The notes: a model not told the origin generated them from the letters alone. A stretch of 19,818 bases of DNA from an uncultured Mesorhizobium sp. (GCA_937958475.1 CALFXR010000200.1:1-19818); one strand, 5' to 3'; shown: positions 6,212 through 14,884, numbered from the stretch's first letter. A program made the numbers and translations.

Positions 6212-7477
6212 ATGGATTTTCCGGTCGACGAACTGCGGGCGCGCTTTCCGGCGCTGGCGCTGAAGGATGACGGCCGCCGCCGCGTCTATCTCGACAATCC
6301 GGCGGGCACGCAGGTGCCGCGGGCGGTGGCCGACGCGGTTGCGCGCTGCCTGATCGAGACCAACGCCAATCTCGGCGGCCATTTCGCCACGACGGTGGCC
6401 GCCGGGCGCGTCGTCGACGAGGCGCACGCCGCGATGGCCGAGTTCCTCGGCGCGGCGGGGCCGGAAGAAATCGTCATCGGCCCGAACATGACGACGCTGA
6501 CCTACCATCTGTCGCGCACGCTCGGCCGCGGCTTTTCGCCCGGCGACGAGATCGTCGTGACGCGCATGGACCACGAGGGCAACGTCTCCCCCTGGCTGCA
6601 GCTCGCCGAGGACCGCGGCCTGACCGTGCGCTTCGTGTCCTTCTCCACCGACAGCTGGCAGGTCGAGGAGGAAGCGCTCGCGTCCGTGCTGTCGGAGCGC
6701 ACGCGGCTGGTGGCGCTGAACTATGCGTCCAACCTGACCGGCGCGGTCAACCGGGTGAAGGCGCTGGCGAAGATCGCCCGGGCGGCCGGCGCGCTGGTCT
6801 ATGTCGACGCGGTGCAGTTCGCCCCGCACGGGCTGGTCGACGTCGCCGAACTCGGCTGCGACTTCCTCGCCTGCTCGTCCTACAAGTTCTTCGGCCCGCA
6901 CATGGGCATCGTCTGGGGGCGCCGGGCGGTGCTGGAGACGCTTTCGCCCTACAAGTGCCGCTGCTCGTCGAACGCGCTGCCCGAGCGTTTCGAGACCGGC
7001 ACGCCGCAGATCGAACTGATGGCCGGACTGACGGCGACGGTCGACCATTTCGCGGCGCTGGGGACCATGGTCGGCGAGACCGGCTCGCGCAGGCAGCGCA
7101 TCGCCGCCGCCTATGCGGCATCGATCGCCCACGAGGCGGAACTGGCGACGCGGCTGATCGAGGGGCTGTCGGCGGTCGACGGCCTCGCCATCCACGGCAT
7201 CGCCGATCCGGCGCGGGTGGCCGAGCGCGTGCCGACCGTCTCGTTCACGGTGGACGGCATCCGTCCGGATTCGCTGGTGCGGCTGATGGCGGCGGAGAAC
7301 ATCTTCGTCTGGTCGGGGCACAACTACGCCTGGGAGATCGTCCACCAGCTCGGCATTCCGGCAGACGACGGCGTCGTGCGCATCGGCGCGGCGAGCTACA
7401 ACACGCCTGCCGAGATCGACGAGGCGGTCGACAGCGTGCGCCGCAACGTCGCCATGCTGCGCCAGCAGCGGGGCTGA
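6212..7477 (+). CDS. Cysteine desulfurase-like class V PLP-dependent aminotransferase family protein
   Basis: A 421-residue PLP enzyme of fold type I, class V, most like the cysteine desulfurase-like group typified by Vibrio VC1184. Visible features: VYLDNPAGTQVP at the N-terminus (25-36), the PLP-stacking histidine in MDHEGNVSPW (H121), VDAVQFAPH (198-206) with the Asp that contacts the pyridine nitrogen, and the Schiff-base lysine in CSSYKFFGPH (K225). In SufS the reactive cysteine is in RAGHHC; here the aligned place reads WSGHNYA (368-373) with no cysteine, so sulfur transfer by the usual route is unlikely. It may be a lyase, epimerase or aminotransferase. The ATG at 6212 follows GGGAGGGG. 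It is probably co-transcribed with the reductase. Confidence 0.9.
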   Translation: MDFPVDELRARFPALALKDDGRRRVYLDNPAGTQVPRAVADAVARCLIETNANLGGHFATTVAAGRVVDEAHAAMAEFLGAAGPEEIVIGPNMTTLTYHLSRTLGRGFSPGDEIVVTRMDHEGNVSPWLQLAEDRGLTVRFVSFSTDSWQVEEEALASVLSERTRLVALNYASNLTGAVNRVKALAKIARAAGALVYVDAVQFAPHGLVDVAELGCDFLACSSYKFFGPHMGIVWGRRAVLETLSPYKCRCSSNALPERFETGTPQIELMAGLTATVDHFAALGTMVGETGSRRQRIAAAYAASIAHEAELATRLIEGLSAVDGLAIHGIADPARVAERVPTVSFTVDGIRPDSLVRLMAAENIFVWSGHNYAWEIVHQLGIPADDGVVRIGAASYNTPAEIDEAVDSVRRNVAMLRQQRG

Positions 7478-7494
7478 CCGGCGGGGACCGTCGC

Positions 7495-7510
7495 GCCGCC
7501 GCGCGGCGGC
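7495..7510 (+). terminator. GC-rich hairpin after the PLP enzyme gene
   Basis: GCCGCC (7495-7500) and GGCGGC (7505-7510) pair around GCGC, 18 bases after the stop at 7477. CCTTGAAACG follows, with only a weak run of T, so this is a tentative terminator. It lies in the 138-base gap before the DUF982 gene. Confidence 0.35.
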
Positions 7511-7615
7511 CCTTGAAACGACTCATTCATTCACCAAATCATGGCCGCCTCCCTCGCGGGCGGGGCGAGGGCGCTTGCTCGAAAAGCATTGAGAATCAGA
7601 GAGGAAGTGACTGCC

Positions 7616-7906
7616 ATGAAGAGCTTCGAGACCCCTGTCGTCGTCATCGGCGCGGACGTGCGCGAGCACGCGATCGCTTCCGTCGAGGATGCCATCCGTT
7701 TCCTCGAGGAATGGCCCATCTACCGCCGCAACGTCCTCCACGAGGCGGCGAAGCGCCTCTGCCATACCGCGCATGACGGGCTCTGCCCGCCGGAAGCGGC
7801 GCGCAACGCGTTCGCCAAATGGGCGAAGCTGGAGCAGATCTCCGGCGGCGCCGTTCCGGCGTGGATCAAGCCGCAGGTCGCCGACAAGCCCGGCATCGCA
7901 GCCTGA
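7616..7906 (+). CDS. DUF982 domain-containing protein
   Basis: A 96-residue protein of the DUF982 family, found mostly in Rhizobiales and of unknown function. The typical N-terminus FETPVVVIGADVREHAIASV is followed by EDAIRFLEEWP and then by a helical part HEAAKRLCHTAHDGLCPPEA that ends in FAKWAKLEQI. Length is as expected for the family. The ATG at 7616 is preceded by GAGGAAG, while an upstream in-frame ATG near 7541 would add a low-complexity extension. Followed by a GC-rich hairpin and convergent with livM. No link to the neighbouring transport operon is evident. Confidence 0.88.
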   Translation: MKSFETPVVVIGADVREHAIASVEDAIRFLEEWPIYRRNVLHEAAKRLCHTAHDGLCPPEAARNAFAKWAKLEQISGGAVPAWIKPQVADKPGIAA

Positions 7907-7919
7907 CGCGATGCGTCGA

Positions 7920-7943
7920 GCGGCGGCCCGAGGCGGCCGCCGC
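7920..7943. terminator. Strong GC hairpin between DUF982 gene and livM
   Basis: Arms GCGGCGGCC (7920-7928) and GGCCGCCGC (7935-7943) are perfectly complementary over 9 pairs around a 6-base loop. It sits in the 63-base convergent gap, so it could end both transcripts. Sequence after the stem on the + strand is GTTCCTCC, with no true U-tract. Confidence 0.55.
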
Positions 7944-7969
7944 CGTTCCTCCACGAAAACCGGAGACGG

Positions 7970-8974
7970 CTAGCGCGACAGCTCCGCCGCGGCCTTCCTT
8001 GCCCGGCGGCGCTGGCGCAGCGTGTCGATCCAGCCGACGATGCCGTTCGGCCAGGCGATGACGAAGACCGCCAGCAGCAGGCCGAGGCCGATGTTGCGGT
8101 AGTCGGAGAACTCCTTCATCGCCTCGTCGGCGAACATCAGCAACACGGCGCCGAGCAGCGGGCCCCAGATCGATCCGAGACCGCCGACGACGATCATGGC
8201 GATCAGGAAGAGCAGCAGCTGGAAGGAAAACACCGACGGGCCGACGACGCGGAAGTGCACGGCATAGAAGCCGCCGGCGATGCCGGTGAAGAAGGCGGAG
8301 ACGCCGAAGATCCACAGCTGGTACTTGAAGCGGCTGATGCCGCGCGACATGGCGTAGCCCGGATTGTCGCGCAGCGCGCGGAAGGCGAGGCCGAGCGGAC
8401 CGCGGATGACGACCACCGAGAAGGCGATAGCCACGGCGAGCAGCGCCAGCGCGACATAGTAGTGGGCGACGTACCATTTCGAGGGAAACAGCGCGCGCAG
8501 GCCGATGTCGCCGAACTGGCCGATGCCGCGGACGCCGCCGAACAGCGGCATGCAGCCGCCGGTCGTGGTGAAGCAGTCCGTGTCGTTGACGATGAGGACG
8601 TACATGACCTGGGCGACGGCCAGCGTCAGCAGCGCGACGTAGGGTCCTTTCAGGCGAAGGCAGGCGAGGCCGACGACCAGGCTGACGACGATGGCGACGA
8701 CGCCGCCGGCGGGAATGGCCAGCAGCATCGGCCATTTCCAGTAGAAGCCGAGCATGGCGGTGGCATAGGCGCCGGCGGCGAACAGCGCCATCTGCGCCAG
8801 CGAGAAGATGCCGCCGACGCCGAGCACCAGGTTCCACTGGACGACGACGATCGCCCACACGAACAGCAGCGTCGACTGCGTGACGATGTAGCGGCCGGGC
8901 ACCAGCAAGGGCAGCGCGATCGCCGCGATGAGGAAGGCGAGGCCGATCAGGATGTCGCGACGCACCGGGCTCAC
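7970..8974 (-). CDS. livM: Branched-chain amino acid type ABC transporter permease (LivM-like)
   Basis: A 334-residue inner-membrane permease of the HAAT (hydrophobic amino acid) ABC family, second subunit. Many hydrophobic segments are evident. The cytoplasmic coupling loop reads GPLGLAFRALRDNPGYAMSR at about 192-211, and GGLGSIWGPLLGAVLL at 264-279 is the family's C-terminal signature. Length is typical for LivM (about 320-350). Two cysteines in an external loop, C134 and C141, might form a disulfide. The start is GTG at 8974, overlapping the livH stop by 4 bases (GTGA), which indicates translational coupling. It is the last gene of the operon and ends at a strong hairpin. 'LivM' names the family only; the substrate may not be an amino acid. 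Confidence 0.93.
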   Translation of the reverse strand: MSPVRRDILIGLAFLIAAIALPLLVPGRYIVTQSTLLFVWAIVVVQWNLVLGVGGIFSLAQMALFAAGAYATAMLGFYWKWPMLLAIPAGGVVAIVVSLVVGLACLRLKGPYVALLTLAVAQVMYVLIVNDTDCFTTTGGCMPLFGGVRGIGQFGDIGLRALFPSKWYVAHYYVALALLAVAIAFSVVVIRGPLGLAFRALRDNPGYAMSRGISRFKYQLWIFGVSAFFTGIAGGFYAVHFRVVGPSVFSFQLLLFLIAMIVVGGLGSIWGPLLGAVLLMFADEAMKEFSDYRNIGLGLLLAVFVIAWPNGIVGWIDTLRQRRRARKAAAELSR

Positions 8975-9852
8975 AGCCGCACCACCTGCTGCCTGCCGAA
9001 CAGGCCGTAGGGCCGCCAGATCAGCACGACGATGACGATCAGCAGCAGGATGGCGAAACTCCAGCGGACGCCGAAGACATATTGCGTCCCGGCCTCGATC
9101 AGTCCGAGCAGGATCGCCGCCACCACGGCGCCGTAGACGTTGCCCAGCCCGGCAACGACGCAGACGATGAAGGCCTTCAGCATCGGGTCGCCGCCCATCA
9201 CCGGCGTCAGCGTGGCGATCGAACTGATCATGATGCCGGAGACCGCGGCGAGCGCGCCCGACAGCGCCAGAACCTGGGCGTAGACCTTGCCGACCCTCAC
9301 CCCCATCAGCTGCGCGGCGTCGCGGTTCATCGAGGTGGCGCGGATGGCGCGGCCGGTTCGCGTGCGCTGGAGGAGGACGGCGACCGCGGCCATCAGCGCC
9401 AGCGCCACGCCGAGGATGAAGAGGTTCTGATAGGGGATGTGGACGCCGCCGACGATCAGGTGTCCGGGAACAGCCAGCGGCTGCGGGATCGGATAGGGAC
9501 CGAATGTCTTGAGCATCAGGTTCTCGATCACGGAGCCGATGCCGATGGTGGCGATGAAGATGTTGGTCTCGAAATTGCCGGAGCGCAGCAGGGGAAGGGC
9601 CGCGGCGAAGTAGATGGCGAGGCCCGCGGCGGCGCAGACGGCCGCGGCGACGGCGAAGGCGAGCACGGCCGGCAGGCCGGCGAGCGTCATCGCCGCGTAG
9701 CAGACGTAGCCGCCGAGCGTCAGCACGGCGCCGTGCGCCATGTTCAGCATGTTGAGCGAGCCATAGACCAGCGACAGGCCGACCGTCGCCACGGCGTACA
9801 TGGCGCCCAGCGTCAGGCCGGAGGCGACGATCTGGATCAGCACGTCGGTCAT
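8971..9852 (-). CDS. livH: Branched-chain amino acid type ABC transporter permease (LivH-like)
   Basis: A 293-residue HAAT permease, first subunit, forming the channel with the LivM-like protein. The N-terminus GLTLGAMYAVATVGLSLVYG and NMLNMAHGAVLTLGGY (34-49) are classic for LivH. The coupling loop GRAIRATSMNRDAAQLMGV lies at 167-185 and VVAGLGNVYGAVVAAILLG follows near residue 240. About eight membrane segments are expected. Length matches the family. The ATG at 9852 is one base from the livF stop codon and its end overlaps livM, so the three genes are tightly coupled. The transported substrate is set by the binding protein encoded upstream in the same operon. Confidence 0.93.
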   Translation of the reverse strand: MTDVLIQIVASGLTLGAMYAVATVGLSLVYGSLNMLNMAHGAVLTLGGYVCYAAMTLAGLPAVLAFAVAAAVCAAAGLAIYFAAALPLLRSGNFETNIFIATIGIGSVIENLMLKTFGPYPIPQPLAVPGHLIVGGVHIPYQNLFILGVALALMAAVAVLLQRTRTGRAIRATSMNRDAAQLMGVRVGKVYAQVLALSGALAAVSGIMISSIATLTPVMGGDPMLKAFIVCVVAGLGNVYGAVVAAILLGLIEAGTQYVFGVRWSFAILLLIVIVVLIWRPYGLFGRQQVVRL

Positions 9853-9853
9853 G

Positions 9854-10570
9854 TCATGCCCCCAGATAGGTTTCGAGGATTTCCGGCCGCGCCAGGAGGT
9901 CCGGGCCGAGGCCCGACCAGGCGAAGCGGCCGTTGTCGAGGAGGTGGATCATGTCGGCATGTTCGGCGATGCGCTGGGCGTTCTCCTCGACGAGCAGGAT
10001 GGTCTGCCCGCGGCGCCTCAGGTCGAAGATCACCTCGTAGATCTGGTCGATGACGATCGGGGCCAGCCCGAGCGACGGCTCGTCGAGCATGAGCACGTCG
10101 CCTCCGGCCATCAGCCCGCGGCCGATGCCGCACATTCGCCGCTCGCCGCCCGACAGCGTGCCGGCGACTTGGCCGCGGCGTTCCTTCAGCTTCGGAAAGA
10201 TGTCGAACACCTTGCCCAGGCGGGTGTCGACGTCAGCGGCGGCGGCCTTGCGATAGGCGCCCATCAGGAGGTTCTCCTGCACCGTCATCGACGGGAACAG
10301 GAGGTCGCCCTGCGGCAGCTGGATGACGCCGTCCTCGACGATCTGGTCGGGGCGGCGGCCGTCGATGCGTTTTCCGCGCAAGGCGATCTCGCCCGCCTCG
10401 ATGCGGACCAGGCCGGAGATGGCGCGCAGCAGGGTCGACTTGCCGTGGCCGTTGGGGCCGACGATCGCCGTGATCCGGCCCTCCGGCACGGCGAGGTCGA
10501 GGCCCTTGAGCACGACGTTGCCGGGATAGCCGGCGCGCAGGCCCCTGATCGCGAGGATCGGCTCAGCCAT
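9854..10570 (-). CDS. livF: ABC transporter ATP-binding protein (LivF-like)
   Basis: A 238-residue cytoplasmic ATPase that powers the HAAT transporter. Walker A is GPNGHGKST at 38-46, the Q-loop is in IQLPQGDLLFP, the ABC signature is a normal LSGGERR at 139-145, and Walker B is VLMLDEPSLGLAP at 159-171. The switch region reads LLVEENAQRI, as in LivF proteins, which lack the switch histidine. Length is usual for LivF (about 235). The gene overlaps livG by 8 bases and its stop is one base from livH. It is paired with a LivG-like subunit whose signature is not canonical, so this subunit carries the only standard LSGGQ-type motif. Confidence 0.94.
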   Translation of the reverse strand: MAEPILAIRGLRAGYPGNVVLKGLDLAVPEGRITAIVGPNGHGKSTLLRAISGLVRIEAGEIALRGKRIDGRRPDQIVEDGVIQLPQGDLLFPSMTVQENLLMGAYRKAAAADVDTRLGKVFDIFPKLKERRGQVAGTLSGGERRMCGIGRGLMAGGDVLMLDEPSLGLAPIVIDQIYEVIFDLRRRGQTILLVEENAQRIAEHADMIHLLDNGRFAWSGLGPDLLARPEILETYLGA

Positions 10571-11369
10571 GGGCGGCCCCGCGCGAATCCATGAAGCTGC
10601 GCAGGCGCTCCGACGCGCCCTTGCCCAGATAGACGTCGACGACGGTGCTGTCGTTGACCAGGTCGCGCGGCGGGCCTTCGAAGATCTTCTCGCCGTGATG
10701 CATGATCAGCACCCGGTCGGAGAGCTGGACGAGGAAACGCATCACGTGCTCGATCAGGAGGATGGTGACGCCGGAGCCGCGGATCGCGCGGACGGCCTCG
10801 ATGATGCGGTCGACTTCGCGGTCGGTGAGGCCGCCGACCGGCTCGTCCATGAGGAGAAGGCGCGGACGGGTGGCCAGCGCGCTGGCCATCATCAAGAGCT
10901 TGCGGTCGATTACCGGAAGCGAACCGGTGATCGCCTCGGCACGGTCGGAGAGACCGAGCAGCGCCATCGCCTCGTCGGCGGCGCGTTCCGCCGCCGCTCC
11001 GAGGCGAAGCGAGGGCGCCAGCCGGTTCTCGCGGCCGAAATAGGCGCCGACCAGCACGTTCTCGCGCGCCGTCATCGTGTCGAAGCCGGCGTTCAGCTGG
11101 AAGGTGCGGGCGACGCCCGCATGGCAGATGCGCTCGGCGGGCAGGCGCGTGATGTCCTGCCCGCCGAGGAGCACGGATCCCGCCGAGGCCGGGTTGAGCC
11201 CGGAGATCACCTCGAAGAGCGTCGTCTTGCCGGCGCCGTTCGGCCCGCCGATGCCGACCACCTCTCCCTCGGCGATGTCGAAGGAGAGGTCGCGGACGGC
11301 CGTCAGCGCGCCGAAATGCTTGCTGACGCTCCGACAGGAGAGCAGCGGTGTGGCGGCGGCGTTTCCCAT
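10563..11369 (-). CDS. livG: ABC transporter ATP-binding protein (LivG-like) with non-canonical signature motif
   Basis: A 268-residue ATPase subunit of the HAAT transporter. Walker A is GPNGAGKT at 42-49 and the Q-loop glutamine is Q91 in ARTFQLN. Walker B is LLLMD at 171-175 followed by catalytic E176, and the switch histidine is H208 in LLIEHVM. Where LivG normally has LSYGQQRR the sequence is GSLPVIDRKLLMMASALA (149-166), so the LSGGQ-type signature is replaced. The C-terminus is slightly longer than in LivG (about 255). The ATG at 11369 lies 25 bases after the binding-protein stop and the gene overlaps livF by 8 bases. The changed signature looks like a subfamily trait and not decay, because the other motifs are intact. 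Confidence 0.92.
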   Translation of the reverse strand: MGNAAATPLLSCRSVSKHFGALTAVRDLSFDIAEGEVVGIGGPNGAGKTTLFEVISGLNPASAGSVLLGGQDITRLPAERICHAGVARTFQLNAGFDTMTARENVLVGAYFGRENRLAPSLRLGAAAERAADEAMALLGLSDRAEAITGSLPVIDRKLLMMASALATRPRLLLMDEPVGGLTDREVDRIIEAVRAIRGSGVTILLIEHVMRFLVQLSDRVLIMHHGEKIFEGPPRDLVNDSTVVDVYLGKGASERLRSFMDSRGAAHG

Positions 11370-11394
11370 TCCCCGGTCGCGTCGCCTTTCCCGT

Positions 11395-12744
11395 TCAGGC
11401 CTTGATCCACGGCGGCATGACGAACTTCGCCGTGCCGTAGGGCGCCGGCGCGATCAGCCCCGGTCCCTTGGTGAAGTCCTGGATCTGCAGGAACTGGTGC
11501 GGCATGCCGAGCGAGGAATCGTTGGTCTGCGTCGGGTAGGTATAGGCCGCATTCTCCAGCGGCATGAAGCGCGTCGTGCCGGTGACGCCGCGCCAGATCA
11601 TCGCACTCATGCGCTGGGCGACCTTGCGGTTCTGGTCGGCATTGCCCGGTTCGCCGCTGCCGCCGGCGAGGGCCGCCGCGGTCGCCCAGACATAGGCGCC
11701 GTCATAGGGCTGCGCGCCGGAATTATGGCCGGCATTGGCGCCGAAGCGGTCCTTGTAGCGCTTCTCGAAGGCGGTACCGATCTCGTCCTGGAGGGCGCCG
11801 ACGACGGTGGCGTAGATGATGCCGTTCGCGGCTTCCTTGGCGATGTCGCGGAAGGCCGGGATCGACGGGCCGTACTGCATGTAGATCAGGCTCGGCGTCG
11901 GGTTCGGCGCGAACTGGACGCAGAACTGGGCGAGGTCGGCCGGCAGGAAGTGGGTGACGCAGATGACCGCCGGCGGGTCCTGGCGGATCTTGGCGAGGGT
12001 GGGGCCCCATTCGGAAGCCGGAACGCCGACCGTCTCGAACAGGCTGATCTCCCAGCCGTAGGCCGCGGCCTGCTCCTTGACCGCATTGGCGATGTTGGAG
12101 GCGTAGACGCCGGCCGAAAGGATGACCGCCATCTTGTTGTTCGGACGGGTCCATTCCTTGTTCGCCTCGAGATCCTGGAGGAACTTGAGGAAGCCCGGGC
12201 CGTACCAGTATTCGGCCGGGTCGCCCTGGAACGAGCCCCAGTAGCGGTCGGGATTGGACTTCACCAGGTCGTTGTGGCCGATGGTGGTGTCGTAGTGGAC
12301 GTAGATGATGCCGTTGTCGGCCGCCACTTCCTGGATCGCGGCGCCGGAGCCGATGTTGTAGCCGTTGAGGATGGCGTGGACGCCGTAGCGGTCGACGAGG
12401 CGCTGGGCGGCCTGGACGTTGGTGGCGTCGCCCATCTGTGCGGTGTCCTCGAAGGAGGGTTCGAGCGGCCGCCCGAGGATGCCGCCGAGCGCGTTGATCT
12501 CCTCGCAGGCCAGCGTCAGGCCGTTCTTGAACTCGATGCCGTCGGGCGCGGCGAAGTCGGTCGTCGGGCCGCACTGGCCGACGGGGATAGGCTCGCCTTC
12601 GGCGCGCGCCTCGCTGTTCATGGAGAACAGCATGGCCGGCATGCCGGTCAGCGCCGCCGCCGTGGTCAGGCCGCCCTTGATCAGGAAGTTGCGCCGCGAT
12701 CCGGCGATCAAATTGGGTGTCGAGAGTCTCGTGCTTCGCTTCAT
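11395..12744 (-). CDS. Tat-exported ABC transporter substrate-binding protein (Liv/amide type, Periplas_BP_6-like)
   Basis: A 449-residue periplasmic solute-binding protein that feeds the Liv-type transporter encoded after it. The N-terminus has a twin-arginine signal GSRRNFLIKGG (15-25) with a hydrophobic stretch and likely cleavage after SEARA at residue 48. The mature part starts with PIPVGQCGPTTDFAAPDG and continues NGLTLACEEINALGGILGRP, typical of type I HAAT binding proteins (LivJ, AmiC and UrtA relatives). Its length and Tat export resemble amide/urea-type binding proteins more than LivJ (about 370). AAGGGGA precedes the ATG at 12744. It lies 15 bases after the deacetylase-like gene and 25 before livG, so its ligand is probably the substrate of the two hydrolases. 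Confidence 0.92.
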   Translation of the reverse strand: MKRSTRLSTPNLIAGSRRNFLIKGGLTTAAALTGMPAMLFSMNSEARAEGEPIPVGQCGPTTDFAAPDGIEFKNGLTLACEEINALGGILGRPLEPSFEDTAQMGDATNVQAAQRLVDRYGVHAILNGYNIGSGAAIQEVAADNGIIYVHYDTTIGHNDLVKSNPDRYWGSFQGDPAEYWYGPGFLKFLQDLEANKEWTRPNNKMAVILSAGVYASNIANAVKEQAAAYGWEISLFETVGVPASEWGPTLAKIRQDPPAVICVTHFLPADLAQFCVQFAPNPTPSLIYMQYGPSIPAFRDIAKEAANGIIYATVVGALQDEIGTAFEKRYKDRFGANAGHNSGAQPYDGAYVWATAAALAGGSGEPGNADQNRKVAQRMSAMIWRGVTGTTRFMPLENAAYTYPTQTNDSSLGMPHQFLQIQDFTKGPGLIAPAPYGTAKFVMPPWIKA

Positions 12745-12759
12745 AGCCGTTCCCCTTGG

Positions 12760-13860
<1,101 letters not shown>

Positions 13861-13869
13861 GGGGTTCCC

Positions 13870-14766
13870 TCAGCGCGCCCGGAGGTATTCGGGCGGCGCC
13901 TGCGTTTCGATCGGGCCGTAGAGGTCCGTGCGCCGTGTGCGGTAGACGCCCCAGAGCCGGCGCAATGCGGCCGCGGCGTCGAGGTCGACGGTCGTCACGC
14001 CGACGCCGGGCGCGGTCTCGTCGAGCTCGACGAGCTTGTCGCCGGTGGGGTCGCAGACGAAGGAGGCGCCGTAGAACTGTGTCACGTCGTCCTTGCCGGT
14101 CTCGACGCCGATGCGGTTCGACGCGGCGAGCGGTATCTGGTTCGCCGCGGCGTGACCCTGCATGGTGCGCTGCCAGTGCGGCCTGGAATCGGCCGGCTGC
14201 ACGGCGCGGCTCTTCAGCGGGCGGCCGATGGCCGTGGGGTAGGCGAGCAGTTCGGCGCCGGCCAGCGCCATGATGCGCGCGGCTTCGGGAAACCACTGGT
14301 CCCAGCACACGCCGCAGCCGAGGCGGACGTGTTTCGTCTCCCAGACCCTGAAGCCGGTGTCGCCGGGGGCGAAGTAGAAGGCTTCCTCGTAGGCGGGGAA
14401 ATCCGGGATGTGCGACTTGCGGTAGACGCCGAGGATGTCGCCGCCGGCGTCGATGACGGCCAGCGAATTGAACAGGCGGCCGTCGCCGGCGCGCTCGTAG
14501 AAGGAGACCGGCACGACGACATCGAGGCGGGCGGCGAGCGGCCGGATCGCCGCGATGGCCGGATTGGCCTCGACCGTCGTCGCCTCCCCGCGCCAGGCGG
14601 GATCGACATCGATGCAGAAATAGGGCGTCTCGAACAGTTCCTGGAGGATGACGACCTGCGCGCCCCTCGACGCGGCTTCCTCGACCAGGGCGCAGGCCCG
14701 GCGGATGTTCTCCGCCCGGTTCTCGCTGCAGGCCATCTGTGTCACGGCGACGCCGAGCTGTCTCAT
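13870..14766 (-). CDS. Carbon-nitrogen hydrolase (nitrilase superfamily), N-carbamoylputrescine amidase-like
   Basis: A 298-residue nitrilase-superfamily hydrolase. The catalytic triad is visible as E43 in LQELFETPYF, K117 in YRKSHIPDF and C154 in CGVCWDQWFPE. Blocks AVTQMACSENRAENI, MQGHAAANQIPLAASNRIG and DPTGDKLVE match N-carbamoylputrescine amidase (AguB), which releases ammonia and CO2 to give putrescine. Substrate-proximal parts differ from AguB: HIPDFPAYEEAFYF in place of HIPDGPGYQEKFYF, and a changed loop after YPTAIG (GRPLKSRAVQPADSRPHW). The substrate may therefore be related but not identical. The ATG at 14766 is chosen by homology; a GTG at 14853 would add 29 residues that fall inside the upstream inverted repeats. 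First gene of the probable operon after the regulator. Confidence 0.9.
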   Translation of the reverse strand: MRQLGVAVTQMACSENRAENIRRACALVEEAASRGAQVVILQELFETPYFCIDVDPAWRGEATTVEANPAIAAIRPLAARLDVVVPVSFYERAGDGRLFNSLAVIDAGGDILGVYRKSHIPDFPAYEEAFYFAPGDTGFRVWETKHVRLGCGVCWDQWFPEAARIMALAGAELLAYPTAIGRPLKSRAVQPADSRPHWQRTMQGHAAANQIPLAASNRIGVETGKDDVTQFYGASFVCDPTGDKLVELDETAPGVGVTTVDLDAAAALRRLWGVYRTRRTDLYGPIETQAPPEYLRAR

Positions 14767-14830
14767 GGTCCGTCCGAACGCTGGGTCGGCAGGATGATGG
14801 ACCACGCCCGGGCGGGGGTCCCGCCACTTT

Positions 14831-14869
14831 CGGGTAACGGGTGGTGTTTTCACCCACCCGTTCGGGTGG
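14831..14869. promoter_or_regulatory. Nested CGGGT/ACCCG inverted repeats upstream of the hydrolase operon
   Basis: In 39 bases there are CGGGT (14831), AACGGGTGG (14836-14844), CCACCCGTT (14854-14862) and CGGGTGG (14863-14869). AACGGGTGG and CCACCCGTT are perfect 9-base inverted arms 9 bases apart; CCACCCG and CGGGTGG form a second palindrome separated by TT. The cluster is 65-103 bases upstream of the hydrolase ATG and just after the regulator stop. It fits a multi-site operator for the neighbouring LuxR-type activator, or a terminator or attenuator of the regulator transcript, although no U-tract follows. Confidence 0.5.
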
Positions 14870-14884
14870 CGAACGCCGGCCCGC

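Noticed and set aside
4743..7345. Long minus-strand frames opposite the reductase and PLP enzyme genes
   Set aside because: Both + strand genes have full catalytic motifs; the minus-strand products have none.
4715..7477. 920-residue apparent fusion ending in the PLP enzyme
   Set aside because: The part before 6212 is out of frame with the reductase gene and Arg-rich. The family N-terminus and ribosome binding site place the start at 6212.
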